This document shows positions 54,511-63,534 of a stretch of 64,000 bases of DNA, piece after piece. The notes beneath the pieces were generated by a model, which did not search any database, was not told the origin of the DNA, and saw only the letters and a program-made list of their open reading frames with translations. Positions within the stretch are counted from its first letter, which is position 1; each line of letters begins with the position of its first letter. The DNA is from Gemmatimonadota bacterium (GTDB lineage: Bacteria > Gemmatimonadota > Gemmatimonadetes > Longimicrobiales > Gaopeijiaceae), in the NCBI GenBank assembly GCA_022571515.1, contig JACZXQ010000001.1, positions 1-64,000 of the forward strand, in the 5' to 3' direction. The position numbers and the translations under genes are program-made.

Positions 54511-55212
54511 ATGCCCAAGATGACGGTGCTCCTCGGCCGCAAGGCAATTCAGGTCTACGACCTCGATCAGGCTACCATCCGCGTCGGCCGTGATGAAGCG
54601 ATGGACATCGTGATCGACAACCCTTCTGTGTCACGAAAGCACGTCGAGTTCCGCAGCGACGAGACGGGTTGGGTCGTAGAGGATATGGGGTCGTCGAACG
54701 GGACGTTCCTGCGTGGAGAGAAGCTCGAGACGGCTCGGCCTGTCGAGGCCGGAGACGAGATCGGCATCGGCAAGTTCTCCATCGTCTTCGACAAGGTCGT
54801 GGCCGACGCTCCCCCACCGAGCGAAGGACCCAAGCTCAGACCGACGATGGCCGGAGTCGCAGGCACCACGCACATCAAGCCTCACGAAGTGAAGGAGCTA
54901 CTCCAAGACTCCGAACGAAAACGTCGGGCACAGATCGTGTGGGAGTCCGGTGGCCAACGCGGCACGCACTACCTGTCAGAAACGCCGGCGGCTCTCGTGG
55001 GAACGGACGACCTGTGTGACGTACGAGTGCCCAAGGGGCCCAAACACCACGTGCTCGTGGTGAACAAGGACAACACTTGTGAGGTGAGGAACCTCCACGC
55101 ATGGACCAGGATGAAGGTAAACGGGATGGCAAAGAGCAGAGCCGTCCTGAACGACGGGGACGTCGTGGAGATCGGCGGCCTCAAGATCACGTTCATGGCC
55201 GACATCAACTGA
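54511..55212 (+). CDS. FHA-domain phosphothreonine-binding protein
   Basis: 233 residues, ATG with AGGAG upstream. First FHA domain (about 3-95): RVGRDEAMDIVIDNPSVSRKH and EDMGSSNGTFLRGEKL, with the conserved SRKH and SSNGT. A second, less exact FHA-like fold (about 150-232; LVGTDDLCDVRVPKGPKHHV) completes it. FHA domains read phosphothreonine marks, so it is the likely substrate/adaptor of the kinase encoded 15 bases upstream. Confidence 0.92.
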   Translation: MPKMTVLLGRKAIQVYDLDQATIRVGRDEAMDIVIDNPSVSRKHVEFRSDETGWVVEDMGSSNGTFLRGEKLETARPVEAGDEIGIGKFSIVFDKVVADAPPPSEGPKLRPTMAGVAGTTHIKPHEVKELLQDSERKRRAQIVWESGGQRGTHYLSETPAALVGTDDLCDVRVPKGPKHHVLVVNKDNTCEVRNLHAWTRMKVNGMAKSRAVLNDGDVVEIGGLKITFMADIN

Positions 55213-55250
55213 GTCGCGACGGGTCCGCCCGAGACTGACCGCGGCCAGTC

Positions 55251-56192
55251 CTACCCGCCCAAGACCATGAAGGCGATCACGGCGGCGATCAGGCCCACCA
55301 CCACCGTGATGATGGCCGCCATCGGCGGTCCGGAGCGCGCAGGCACCTCCGATTCGCTCGAAGCGGCGGCGGCCGGAGTAGGCTCGGCCTGCGTCACCCG
55401 GACCTCGGGCGGGGTGTCCTCGCCGGGCGGCTCGTACTCCATGGGTAGCGTGCCGGCCGGCCTGTCTCTCGGGACCTCACCGAACTCCGCGATCGCAACC
55501 GAGATATTGTCGTCGCTCCCGGCCTCATAGGCGTTGGCAACCAGGCTCTGTGCGGCTCCGCGTGGTCCGCCCGATTTCGCGAACATGCCCGAAAGGTCCG
55601 TATCGCTCAGGACCTTGTAGAGGCCGTCCGAGCAGAGCAGGATCGCAGTATTCGGGTCGACCGGGAACGGGCCGAAGAGATCCACCTCAACCTCGGTCTC
55701 GGTGCCGATACAGCGAGTCAGGACGTCCTTCCACTGCGAGGCCATCGCTTGCTCTTCGGACTGGCCACGCTTGATTGCCTCCGTCACGAACGAATGGTCC
55801 TCGGTGATCTGTCGAGCGCCGTCGGCGTCGACCAGATAGCAGCGGCTGTCACCGACGTTCGCGATCTGGTAGCTGTCGCCGTCCAGAAGCATGGCGACCA
55901 GTGTGGTGCCCATGCCCTGCTTGCCGGGATCCCGTGCCTTGACGTGAACCCGCTCGTTCGCCAGCCGGAAAGCGTCGTCGAGGGGCCGACCCTGCTTGAC
56001 CGCGTCGGAGAGCGTCTCGAGCGCGAGCGCACTAGCCACCTCACCCGCGGCATGGCCACCCATGCCGTCCGCGACTGCCATGAGCGTGCGACCGTCGGGT
56101 AGGGTCTCGGAGAGGACCGCATCCTCCTGGTAGGGCCTCAGCCCCGCAATGGACTCGACGGCAAGCCGTGGCTGCTCTGACACGTCACTCAC
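55251..56192 (-). CDS. PP2C-family phosphatase with C-terminal membrane anchor
   Basis: 313 residues. The PP2C core: RPYQEDAVL, AVADGMGGHAAGE (metal-binding Asp/Gly pair), MGTTLVAMLLD, NVGDSRCYLV and SDGLYKVLSDTDLSG, then GSDDNISVAI. A proline-rich linker (DRPAGTLPMEYEPPGEDTPP) leads to one C-terminal helix (PMAAIITVVVGLIAAVIAFM). It should remove phosphate from Ser/Thr, opposing the kinase at 52654; the genes converge with it and the FHA gene. A possible terminator (arms ACTGACCGC/GGTCAGT-like) lies at about 55229-55246. The start is GTG overlapping the upstream stop. Confidence 0.93.
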   Translation of the reverse strand: MSDVSEQPRLAVESIAGLRPYQEDAVLSETLPDGRTLMAVADGMGGHAAGEVASALALETLSDAVKQGRPLDDAFRLANERVHVKARDPGKQGMGTTLVAMLLDGDSYQIANVGDSRCYLVDADGARQITEDHSFVTEAIKRGQSEEQAMASQWKDVLTRCIGTETEVEVDLFGPFPVDPNTAILLCSDGLYKVLSDTDLSGMFAKSGGPRGAAQSLVANAYEAGSDDNISVAIAEFGEVPRDRPAGTLPMEYEPPGEDTPPEVRVTQAEPTPAAAASSESEVPARSGPPMAAIITVVVGLIAAVIAFMVLGG

Positions 56193-56506
56193 CTGGCTAG
56201 ATATCGCGTTACGACCATACGGTCCTCGCTATCGTAATCCGACGAGAGACCCAGCGTCACTCCAAGAAACAGATAGGTCTCGGGCAACGGCCGAGCAAGG
56301 TAGGAAGCCCGAAGCAGCAGGCTCCAGCCCGCCGATGGAAGGTCCTGTGACAACTCAATGATACTGAGGAACGGTCGCATGACGGCACCCGCAAAGACGA
56401 TGACGATGAGCGCCACCCGGTGCCCCGGTGGCCGCCCCCAAGTCCATCGACATGTGCCCTTCCTAACACAAAGGGGCCACCTGGAAGCATCGGTTGGGTC
56501 CGACAA
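56189..56506 (-). CDS. Small hydrophobic ORF coupled to the PP2C gene, unrecognised
   Basis: If started at 56506 it gives 105 residues with one or two hydrophobic stretches (VALIVIVFAGAVMRPFLSII; LPETYLFLGVTLGLSSD). The N-terminal part looks atypical; a GTG before VALIVIVF would give about 75 residues. Its stop overlaps the GTG of the phosphatase (GTGA). It may be a small membrane protein of the signalling operon or chance. No family seen. Confidence 0.3.
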   Translation of the reverse strand: MSDPTDASRWPLCVRKGTCRWTWGRPPGHRVALIVIVFAGAVMRPFLSIIELSQDLPSAGWSLLLRASYLARPLPETYLFLGVTLGLSSDYDSEDRMVVTRYLAR

Positions 56507-56702
56507 GCACTGAACTCGGAAAAGCGTTATCCTGATGGGTATTTTTGGCCTTATTTGAGCGAGGTGATGGGTCCTTTGGCCCTAAGGTTCTTACAAGAAC
56601 GGTGACCCTGAGCGCCTCACGACCTGGATTGGCAGGTGGCAGATCCGCGTCTGTGGGCCTCAGCAATGCATCGACAGAATTTGAACTCCAGAGATTCGGA
56701 GT

Positions 56703-57218
56703 GTGACCGTAGCCCACCGCCCCCCCAGGGAACGGCATCGGCGAACCGGCAGCGAATACGGCGACGCCCTTGCTGATGTCCTCGCAGATCAAGAGAGACG
56801 AGCGGAAGCCCGCCAGACGGCCGGAAAGCGTCGGCCCCCCAAGCGGGTGCATCCCGCGGTGGCCCCGGTGCTGGTGGCGATCACGGTCTGGCTCTGGGTC
56901 GCGCCGCCGGCGGTCCTGGGGCCGAGGCCGATCCCGGAGGTTTCCTTCGAGCGCCGAGAGGCGGGAGTGAAAGCCGAGATGGTGCTCCTGGCAAAACGCA
57001 TAGAGGTCTGGTCGGCCGAGAACGATGGGAAACTGCCAGCGGACTTGGAGGAAGCCGACGAGGAGCGGCGGGAAATCCGTTACTTGCGCCTCACAGCTAC
57101 CACGTACAGGCTACGTGCTGAGGTGGATACTCTGACGATCGACTACAAATCCTCCGAATCGCTGGAGGAATTCTTCGCCGAGGCGAAGATCCTGATCGAA
57201 CGGGGTGAAATCCGATGA
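56703..57218 (+). CDS. Membrane-anchored pseudopilin-like protein without prepilin motif
   Basis: 171 residues with a charged N-region (HRRTGSEYGDALADVLADQE, then RRAEARQ) and one helix (about 59-78; VAPVLVAITVWLWVAPPAVL). The following helix (SFERREAGVKAEMVLLAKRI, then EVWSAENDGKLPADL) resembles the long amphipathic helix and the GKLP turn of type II secretion pseudopilins such as GspG, but the prepilin cleavage site is missing. It overlaps the pilin gene by ATGA. Probably an assembly or anchor partner of that pilin. Moderately sure of the relation. Confidence 0.6.
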   Translation: MTVAHRPPRERHRRTGSEYGDALADVLADQERRAEARQTAGKRRPPKRVHPAVAPVLVAITVWLWVAPPAVLGPRPIPEVSFERREAGVKAEMVLLAKRIEVWSAENDGKLPADLEEADEERREIRYLRLTATTYRLRAEVDTLTIDYKSSESLEEFFAEAKILIERGEIR

Positions 57219-57637
57219 TTCGCAACGAACGGGGCTTTACGCTCGTCGAACTCGCCGTCGTGGTCCTGATCATCGGTATCGTGGCCGCATTGGCGCAGCC
57301 CCCCTTCACCCACATGCGCACCCGGGCCCGGGCTGCTCAGGCAGTAAGCGAGCTGGGCAACCTCCGAAGCGCGGTCCTTCGGTTCCAAGGGCTGAACCAT
57401 GAGTGGCCTCCTGAGGCTGCTGCAGGCATAATTCCGGTGGGGCTACAGGCTCATCTACAGGACGGGTACAGCTTCAGCAGGTCCGGCTACACGCTGGACT
57501 ACGACAACTGGGGCGGAGTCCCATTCGTTGTAGGCGTGACACTTGTCACGACCGACACCGACCTCGGTGGCATGATCATGCAGATCGTCGGCAGCATGTG
57601 GAAGTCTGGTGATCGGTACAGCATGGTGATCGAATAG
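57215..57637 (+). CDS. Type IV pilin-like/pseudopilin (GspG-type)
   Basis: 140 residues starting MIRNERGFTLVELAVVVLII: prepilin motif RG|FTLVEL with the Glu5, then the usual helix through about residue 55. The C-terminal domain is beta-rich (YDNWGGVPFVVGVTLVTTDT) and lacks the DDI calcium end. It would be cleaved by a prepilin peptidase and assembled in a pilus or secretion pseudopilus. No other pilus genes are in the window. It is coupled to the gene before it. Confidence 0.85.
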   Translation: MIRNERGFTLVELAVVVLIIGIVAALAQPPFTHMRTRARAAQAVSELGNLRSAVLRFQGLNHEWPPEAAAGIIPVGLQAHLQDGYSFSRSGYTLDYDNWGGVPFVVGVTLVTTDTDLGGMIMQIVGSMWKSGDRYSMVIE

Positions 57638-57686
57638 GCACGCCTGCCTCGCCTTCCGGCCCGCCTCAGCCAAGAGAGACCCCGTC

Positions 57687-59384
57687 ATGATCCACCACCA
57701 ACGTCATGGGTTACCCTCCGCCTGTCTGGCGGCAGCCCTACTCTACGGGTGTGCGGGCGACGCACCGGAAGCCGGCGATGATCTCTTCTGCGCTGAAGCG
57801 ATGGCTCGTGTCGATGTCTTCTTCTCGGACTTCGACGCGCCCACGGACCGCAAATACGGTGGCACGGCGGTTCTCAGCGCTTCGCAGGATCTTTCCGCCG
57901 GAATGAATGCCTTCGGCGCCTCAGACTTCATGAGCGTGCAGTTCCAACAGTTCGCCATGCTCATGCCCCTGGTTCGGCTGAATGGCGACCTGGAGTTCGA
58001 GCCGTACCTCGCGAGGTCGTGGAAACTGTCCTCGGACCGATCGGAGTTGACCTTCACGCTGAGGGACGACGTCCGGTGGCATGACGGCGAGCCCACAACG
58101 GCGGAGGATGTCGCCTTCACCTACCGCCGCATGACCGACCCAAGGACCGGCTTCCCAAACTCGCAGTACTGGACGTACTACGAGGGCGTCGAGGTTCTGG
58201 ACACCTACGCAGTCCGGTTCCGTCTCCGTCCGCACGCCGACATCTTGGACCCTTGGCGGACCGTGGCCATCATGCCGCGGCACCTTCTGGGGGACGTAGC
58301 TCCCGCCGACCTGGGACATCACCCGTTCGGGCGGCGTTGTCCGGTTGGGAACGGCCCATTTCGATTCATCGACCATGCCGATGGGCAGCAGTGGACCTTC
58401 GAGGCGAACCCCGCATTCCCGCAGGATCTCGGGGGCCGGCCGTTCCTCGACCGCCTCGTCTACCGCATCATCCCGGAGAAGTCGACGGTGCTCACCGAGC
58501 TTCTGACCGGCGGAGTGGACGTCTACCTGGAGGCGTTACCTCAACACGCGGAGCAAATCCAAAGCGCCGAAGGACGGCGCCTGGTCGCCTTCCAGGGCCG
58601 AAACTACTCGTATATCACGTGGAACCTCTCGGATGACCGCTTCAGCGACCTGATGGTACGCAAAGCCTTCGCTCACGCCATCAACCGCCAGGGCCTGGTC
58701 AACGCCATCATGGACGGCTACGGGATCGTCGCGCATACGTCGGTGCCCCCGTACCACTGGGCTTACGATCCCGACGTCGACCTGCTCCCCTACGATCCCG
58801 CCCTCGCACGCCGGCTGCTCGACCAGGCGGGGTGGGTGGACACCGATGGAGACGGCGTGCGCGACAAGGACGGCCAGCGCCTCGCGTTCGAAATGAAAAC
58901 CAACCAGGGGAGCCAACTGAAAGCCGACGCACTGGACGTTGTCCAGTCGCAGCTCGGAGCGGTCGGCGTCGACGTCACCACGAGCGTCGTCGAGTTCGGC
59001 ACGTTCATCCAACAGCTCATCGATAGGGATTTCGAGGCGGCGATCGGAACCTGGATCACCGACTTCAAGCTCGACGACTGGACCACCTTCCACGGCGATG
59101 CCGATACGACCCACTACGGCTGGGGGAGCATCGACGATGACGAACTCGCCATGTATCTGGATACACTGATGCTGGTCCCCGACCGTGAGGAGGCGCAGCC
59201 TCTCTGGAGTGCATACCAACGGCGCCTCGCCGAACTCCAGCCGTATACGTTTCTCTATTTCGACGACCGCATCCACGGCATCAATGAGCGTTTGCGCGAC
59301 GTGGTCACGGACGTAAGAGGCGACCTCGTCAACGTCACTGAGTGGTGGATCCCTGCGGACGAACGGCGATTGAGAAGCCGGTGA
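57687..59384 (+). CDS. Extracytoplasmic peptide/nickel-type ABC solute-binding lipoprotein
   Basis: 565 residues; lipobox LLYGC (Cys about 22). The SBP family 5 core is visible: VQFQQFAMLMPLV, EPYLARSWKLSSDRSELTFTLRDDVRWHDGEPTTAEDV in parts, NGPFRFI, the KAFAHAINRQGLVNAIM helix, and the late VTEWWIP. It binds oligopeptides or similar in the periplasm. No permease or ATPase genes follow, so the transporter is elsewhere. It is followed 16 bases later by the YchF-like gene. Confidence 0.9.
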   Translation: MIHHQRHGLPSACLAAALLYGCAGDAPEAGDDLFCAEAMARVDVFFSDFDAPTDRKYGGTAVLSASQDLSAGMNAFGASDFMSVQFQQFAMLMPLVRLNGDLEFEPYLARSWKLSSDRSELTFTLRDDVRWHDGEPTTAEDVAFTYRRMTDPRTGFPNSQYWTYYEGVEVLDTYAVRFRLRPHADILDPWRTVAIMPRHLLGDVAPADLGHHPFGRRCPVGNGPFRFIDHADGQQWTFEANPAFPQDLGGRPFLDRLVYRIIPEKSTVLTELLTGGVDVYLEALPQHAEQIQSAEGRRLVAFQGRNYSYITWNLSDDRFSDLMVRKAFAHAINRQGLVNAIMDGYGIVAHTSVPPYHWAYDPDVDLLPYDPALARRLLDQAGWVDTDGDGVRDKDGQRLAFEMKTNQGSQLKADALDVVQSQLGAVGVDVTTSVVEFGTFIQQLIDRDFEAAIGTWITDFKLDDWTTFHGDADTTHYGWGSIDDDELAMYLDTLMLVPDREEAQPLWSAYQRRLAELQPYTFLYFDDRIHGINERLRDVVTDVRGDLVNVTEWWIPADERRLRSR

Positions 59385-59400
59385 CCCGGACCCCGCGACC

Positions 59401-60441
59401 ATGAAGGTCGGGCTCGTAGGCTTCGCCGGCTCGGGCAAGACAGCCGTCTTCAACACGCTCACCGGGTTGGATGTGCCCGTGGGCTACGGCGGTGAGGTGC
59501 GCTTGGGTCGGGTGGACGTGCCTGACGAACGCATCGACGCCCTCTCGGGAATCTATTCTCCCAAGAAGACCACCTACGCCGAGATCTCCTTCTGCGATGT
59601 ACCTGGGGAGCACGGAGCGGAGAAGAAAGGCCTCTCCCCGCGCTCCCTCCAGCAGATACGCGACCAGGAGGCGCTCTGCCTGGTCCTGCGCGACTTCGAC
59701 AACCCCACGCTCGAAGGCGCACCCGATCCTGCTGCCGATCTGGACGCATTTCATACCGAGTGCATCTTCGCCGACCTCGAAATCGTCGAGCGGCGCCTCG
59801 AGCGCGCTCGCAAGGAGAGGGCCGACCCCATGGAGATCGCGGCCTTCGAGTTGATGACACAGACACTGGAGGCTGAGCGCCCCATTCGGTCCATCCCCGC
59901 CGAAGAGCTGAACCGGCGGTTCCTGCGGGGTTACGGCTTGCTCACCGACCGGCCGCTCTTGGTCGCCCTGAACCGTGCGGAGGAGACCGCGGCGGAGCCC
60001 ATCCCTGAGGACATCACAGCGCGGCTGGCTGACCTCGACGCCGCAGGCTTGGTCCTTTCAGCGAGCGTGGAAGCCGAAATCGCAGGGTTGGATCCGGACG
60101 ACCAAGCCGCCTTCCTGGAAGATCTCGGCCTCTCCGAATCGGCCCAGGCGAGGTTCATCCATGCGGCCTACGAGCTACTGGACCTCATCTCGTTCTTCAC
60201 CGTGGGTGAAGACGAAGTACGCGCATGGACCATCAGGCGGGGCACGGTCGCGCGTGTGGCTGCCGGCCAGATCCATTCCGACCTGGAGCGCGGATTCATA
60301 CGGGCCGAAGTCATTCCCTATGCCACCTTCATGGAGTACGGCTCCGAACAAGGCGTGAAGGATGCCGGCCTACTCCAGATCGAGGGGAAAAACTACGTGA
60401 TCACCGACGGAGAGATCATGCACGTGAGGTTCAACGTTTAG
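59401..60441 (+). CDS. YchF/OLA1-like ATPase (DUF933 type)
   Basis: 346 residues. G1 loop GFAGSGKT (8-15), DVPGEHG for G3, and ALNRAEE for G4, where the NxxE in place of NKxD is the YchF-type change that favours ATP over GTP. The C-terminal TGS-like domain is very close to YchF: SFFTVGEDEVRAWTIRRG, IHSDLERGFIRAEVI, EGKNYVITDGEIMHVRFNV. The N-terminal loop differs from the usual YchF (GLPNVGKS), so this is a paralogue. It probably binds ribosomes or RNA. Confidence 0.9.
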   Translation: MKVGLVGFAGSGKTAVFNTLTGLDVPVGYGGEVRLGRVDVPDERIDALSGIYSPKKTTYAEISFCDVPGEHGAEKKGLSPRSLQQIRDQEALCLVLRDFDNPTLEGAPDPAADLDAFHTECIFADLEIVERRLERARKERADPMEIAAFELMTQTLEAERPIRSIPAEELNRRFLRGYGLLTDRPLLVALNRAEETAAEPIPEDITARLADLDAAGLVLSASVEAEIAGLDPDDQAAFLEDLGLSESAQARFIHAAYELLDLISFFTVGEDEVRAWTIRRGTVARVAAGQIHSDLERGFIRAEVIPYATFMEYGSEQGVKDAGLLQIEGKNYVITDGEIMHVRFNV

Positions 60442-60581
60442 GTCCACCACCTTCAGTGCTATCAAAACTGCCGCTGTCGGAATCCTCGAGGGCGCGTATC
60501 TTGCCGGATGTGAGCCACGCCTAATGCCATCGATCGATGCGCGCGTGGGAAGGACGAACTCCCGGCGGAGGGCTACCCACT

Positions 60582-62066
60582 GTGCGCGAAGACCGCATAA
60601 CCCGGCGTGACTTCGTCGCCGACACAGGAAAGGCGGCCCTCGGTGCGATGATCGTGCCACGCCACGTTTTGGGCGGGGCCGGCTTCCAGGCGCCGAGCGA
60701 CACCCTGAACCTTGCCATCGTCGGTGCGGGGGGCATGGGTACCGAAAACGCCCAGGAGCTCGGCACCGAGAACATCGTGGCGGTCTGCGACGTGGACTTC
60801 GACTATGTCGAGCGTAAGGTCGAGGAGCGCACCAAGGACGGCGACGGAAAGGCGCGCCCCGCAGGCGTGCGCTGGCAAGAGCAGTACGTCCAGGCCGTGA
60901 GGTACACCGACTTCAGGGAGATGCTCGACAAGCAGCGCGACATCGAGGCCGTAGTCATCGCGACGCCGGACCACACGCACGCCGTTATCGCGAAGGAAGC
61001 CATGCTCGCTGGTAAGCATGTCTACGTACAAAAACCCCTCACCTACTCGGTTCACGAAGCGAGAATCCTGGCCGAGACCGCGCGCCGGACAGGCGTGGTC
61101 ACGCAGATGGGCAATCAGGGCCACTCCAGTGACGAGGCGCGCCTGATCAACGAATGGGTCCAGGCCGGCGTGATCGGTCCCGTTTACGAGGTACACGTCT
61201 GGACCAACCGCCCCATCTGGCCGCAAGGCCTCCCGAGCCCCGCCGCATGGGACCCGGAAACCGAGATGCCGGAGGGTTGGGGGCGGGGTGCCATCGCGCG
61301 CCGCACGGCCCTTGCGATGGGCGATTACTACTCGAAGCCCGCCTGGATCGACTGGGATCTCTATCTCGGTCCAATCGCCGAGGAAGTGCCCTACCATCCG
61401 GTCTACCACCCCTTCAACTGGCGTGGATGGGTGCCGTTCGGCGTGGGCGCGCTGGGCGACATGGGCGCGCACCTGATCGATCACCCCTACTGGGCCCTCG
61501 GGCTGACGTACCCGACGTCGGTCGAGGCGACGTCCACCCCGTGGGGTGGGCCCAGGGGCAACCCGGTGACCTATCCGCTGGCAATGACCGTCCATTACCA
61601 GTTCCCACGTCGCGGCACCCAGCCGCCGGTAAAGCTGAGCTGGTACGACGGGGGCCTCATGCCTCCTCGGCCCGAGGTGCTGCCTGACGATGTGACCTTC
61701 AACCGGACGGGCGGAGTGATCTTCGTGGGCGAGAAGGGCATCCTGATGCACGAAACGTACGGAGACAATCCGAAGCTCTTCCCCGAGGGCCTCCAGGAGG
61801 CCGCCGACGCCGTTCCCCGGACGCAGCCGCGCATTGAGGAGAGCCACGAGATGAACTGGGTGATGGCGTGCAAGGGCACGGCAACCGCCACATCGAGCTT
61901 CGACTACTCCGCGCCGCTCACCGAAGTCATGCTTCTCGGCATCGTCGCGCTCAGGGCAGGTCAGGGACGGACAATCGAGTACGACGCGGAGAACATGCGC
62001 ATCACCAACATCGAGGAAGCCAACCGCTACCTGACGCGTGAATACCGCGCCGGGTGGTCGGTCTGA
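60582..62066 (+). CDS. Tat-exported Gfo/Idh/MocA-family oxidoreductase
   Basis: 494 residues from GTG at 60582 with GGAGGG upstream. Tat signal [18 protein letters not shown]. Then a Rossmann NAD site ([17 protein letters not shown]), the family's EKPLTY-like [11 protein letters not shown] catalytic Lys segment, and the C-terminal beta-sheet domain with [15 protein letters not shown]. It likely oxidises or reduces a sugar 3-position outside the cytoplasm. It begins the sugar-catabolism group with DUF1080, isomerase-like and GMC genes. Confidence 0.9.
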   Translation: MREDRITRRDFVADTGKAALGAMIVPRHVLGGAGFQAPSDTLNLAIVGAGGMGTENAQELGTENIVAVCDVDFDYVERKVEERTKDGDGKARPAGVRWQEQYVQAVRYTDFREMLDKQRDIEAVVIATPDHTHAVIAKEAMLAGKHVYVQKPLTYSVHEARILAETARRTGVVTQMGNQGHSSDEARLINEWVQAGVIGPVYEVHVWTNRPIWPQGLPSPAAWDPETEMPEGWGRGAIARRTALAMGDYYSKPAWIDWDLYLGPIAEEVPYHPVYHPFNWRGWVPFGVGALGDMGAHLIDHPYWALGLTYPTSVEATSTPWGGPRGNPVTYPLAMTVHYQFPRRGTQPPVKLSWYDGGLMPPRPEVLPDDVTFNRTGGVIFVGEKGILMHETYGDNPKLFPEGLQEAADAVPRTQPRIEESHEMNWVMACKGTATATSSFDYSAPLTEVMLLGIVALRAGQGRTIEYDAENMRITNIEEANRYLTREYRAGWSV

Positions 62067-62091
62067 CAGCGGCTTGGGGAGAGATCCTTTG

Positions 62092-62802
62092 ATGCGTCGA
62101 ACGTTGTGGAGTTGCGCGATCGTCGGCTTGGCGATCGGCACCGCTTGTGCCACCGCGCAGAGCGATGCTCCGGGCTTGAACGTGCTCACGCCCGCCGAGA
62201 AAGCCACAGGGTGGCGGCTGCTCTTCGACGGACGCACCACGAATGGGTGGCGCGGTTACATGCAGGAGGGAATGCCCGAGGGCTGGCAGGCGGTGGACGG
62301 CGCGCTTACCCGGGTCGGTAGGGCCGGCGACATCATCACGACCGAGAGCTACGGAAGTTTCGAATTGTCGCTCGAATGGAAGGTCGGGCCCGGCGGGAAC
62401 AGCGGGGTTTTCTACAGAGCCATCGAGGGGCCCGATGCGATCTACATGGTCGCTCCGGAGATGCAGGTGCTCGACGACGCGGGGCACCGAGACGGACAAT
62501 CGCCGCTCACCTCGGCCGGCTCCAATTACGGGCTCCACCCCGCCGAGCGCGGCGTAGTCAGGCCCGCCGGAGAGTGGAACGAGGCCCGCATCATCGTGGA
62601 CGGCGATCACGTCGAACACTGGCTGAACGGGGTCAAGCTGGTGGACTACGAGCTCGGGAGCCCGGATTGGGCGGAACTGGTGGCCAACAGCAAGTTCGTC
62701 GAGTGGCCCGAGTACGGGACCGCGACCGAGGGCCATCTCGGGCTCCAGGATCACGGTGACTGGGCCGCGTTCCGCAACATCAAGATCCGGCCGCTCCGGT
62801 GA
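62092..62802 (+). CDS. DUF1080 (3-keto-disaccharide hydrolase type) secreted protein
   Basis: 236 residues, ATG with GGGGAGA upstream. Signal peptide (about 1-22; IVGLAIGTACATAQS) and a DUF1080 jelly-roll: WRLLFDGRTTNGWRGY, FELSLEWKVGPGGNSGVFYR, MQVLDDAGHRD, ARIIVDGDHVEHWLNGVKL and the final LGLQDHGDWAAFRNIKIRPL. Members hydrolyse 3-keto glycosides. The stop overlaps the next GTG (GTGA). Confidence 0.9.
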   Translation: MRRTLWSCAIVGLAIGTACATAQSDAPGLNVLTPAEKATGWRLLFDGRTTNGWRGYMQEGMPEGWQAVDGALTRVGRAGDIITTESYGSFELSLEWKVGPGGNSGVFYRAIEGPDAIYMVAPEMQVLDDAGHRDGQSPLTSAGSNYGLHPAERGVVRPAGEWNEARIIVDGDHVEHWLNGVKLVDYELGSPDWAELVANSKFVEWPEYGTATEGHLGLQDHGDWAAFRNIKIRPLR

Positions 62803-63521
62803 GCGACGCTCGCGAGGTGGGACGGACGACCGGGGACGGCGGCCTCGACCGTCGCAGCTTTCTGGGCGTGGTGCCACTCGCGGCCGCTGCCCTGGCCGGG
62901 CTCCGGCAGGCAGGCTTCCCGGCCGCGAGGGCGTCGAGCCCCGGTCCGCTGAACGCCATCGGGGTCCAGCTCTATACCGTGCGCCAGTTCATGGCACGGG
63001 ACGTCGAGGGCGCGCTGGCCGAGATTGCCGAGATCGGCTTTCGGGAGGTCGAGCTCTGGCGCCTGCACGGTCTCACCGCATTGGAGATGCGGGCCGTTCT
63101 GGACGGTCTGGAGCTCGAGGCAGTCTCCAGTCACGACTCACTCGACGTGATCCGTGGTGAATGGTCCCGCAGGCTCGATGAGGCAGTCCAGCTGGGACAG
63201 ACCTACCTGGTGTGCCCGTCCATCCCTCACGATGAGCGCACGCTGGACGGCTACCGTCGGATCGCCGACGACTTCAACGTCGCGGGCGAGGCCGCTCACG
63301 CGATGGGCATGCGCTTGGGCTATCACAACCATGACCACGAGTTCGCGGCAATCGACGGCGTGGTGCCATACGACCTACTCCTCGAGCGATGCGATCCGCG
63401 GTTCGTGGACATGCCGGCGGCCATCTTCGCGCGCGCCGAGCAGGCCGGCATCCGCCACGCCTTCGTCGAACACGATCGTCCTAACGATCCGATGGAGAGC
63501 GTCCGGGTCGGCTTCAACTAA
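62799..63521 (+). CDS. Sugar-phosphate isomerase/epimerase-like TIM-barrel protein with internal deletion
   Basis: 240 residues, GTG overlapping the previous stop. Tat-like LDRRSFLGVVPLA leads to AIGVQLYTVRQFMARDVEGA and the xylose isomerase-like barrel (EVELWRLHGL, VSSHDSLD, LGYHNHDHEF with metal ligands). After LLERCDPRFVDM, where members continue with a metal-site Glu/Asp strand and HVKD, the sequence jumps to PAAIFARAEQAGIRHAFVEH near the normal end. About 50-60 residues are missing, so it is shorter than the usual ~290. Activity is doubtful unless this is a short variant. Confidence 0.75.
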   Translation: MSDAREVGRTTGDGGLDRRSFLGVVPLAAAALAGLRQAGFPAARASSPGPLNAIGVQLYTVRQFMARDVEGALAEIAEIGFREVELWRLHGLTALEMRAVLDGLELEAVSSHDSLDVIRGEWSRRLDEAVQLGQTYLVCPSIPHDERTLDGYRRIADDFNVAGEAAHAMGMRLGYHNHDHEFAAIDGVVPYDLLLERCDPRFVDMPAAIFARAEQAGIRHAFVEHDRPNDPMESVRVGFN

Positions 63522-63534
63522 TTGAAAGGTCTCG

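Noticed and set aside
56587-56600. Palindrome GTTCTT-AC-AAGAAC in the gap before the pseudopilin pair
   Set aside because: Too short and with too small a loop to call an operator or terminator without other evidence.
60573-62240. 555-codon minus-strand open frame opposite the Gfo/Idh and DUF1080 genes
   Set aside because: It spans two genuine genes and the gap between them on the other strand; composition is Arg/Val-rich nonsense with no motif.
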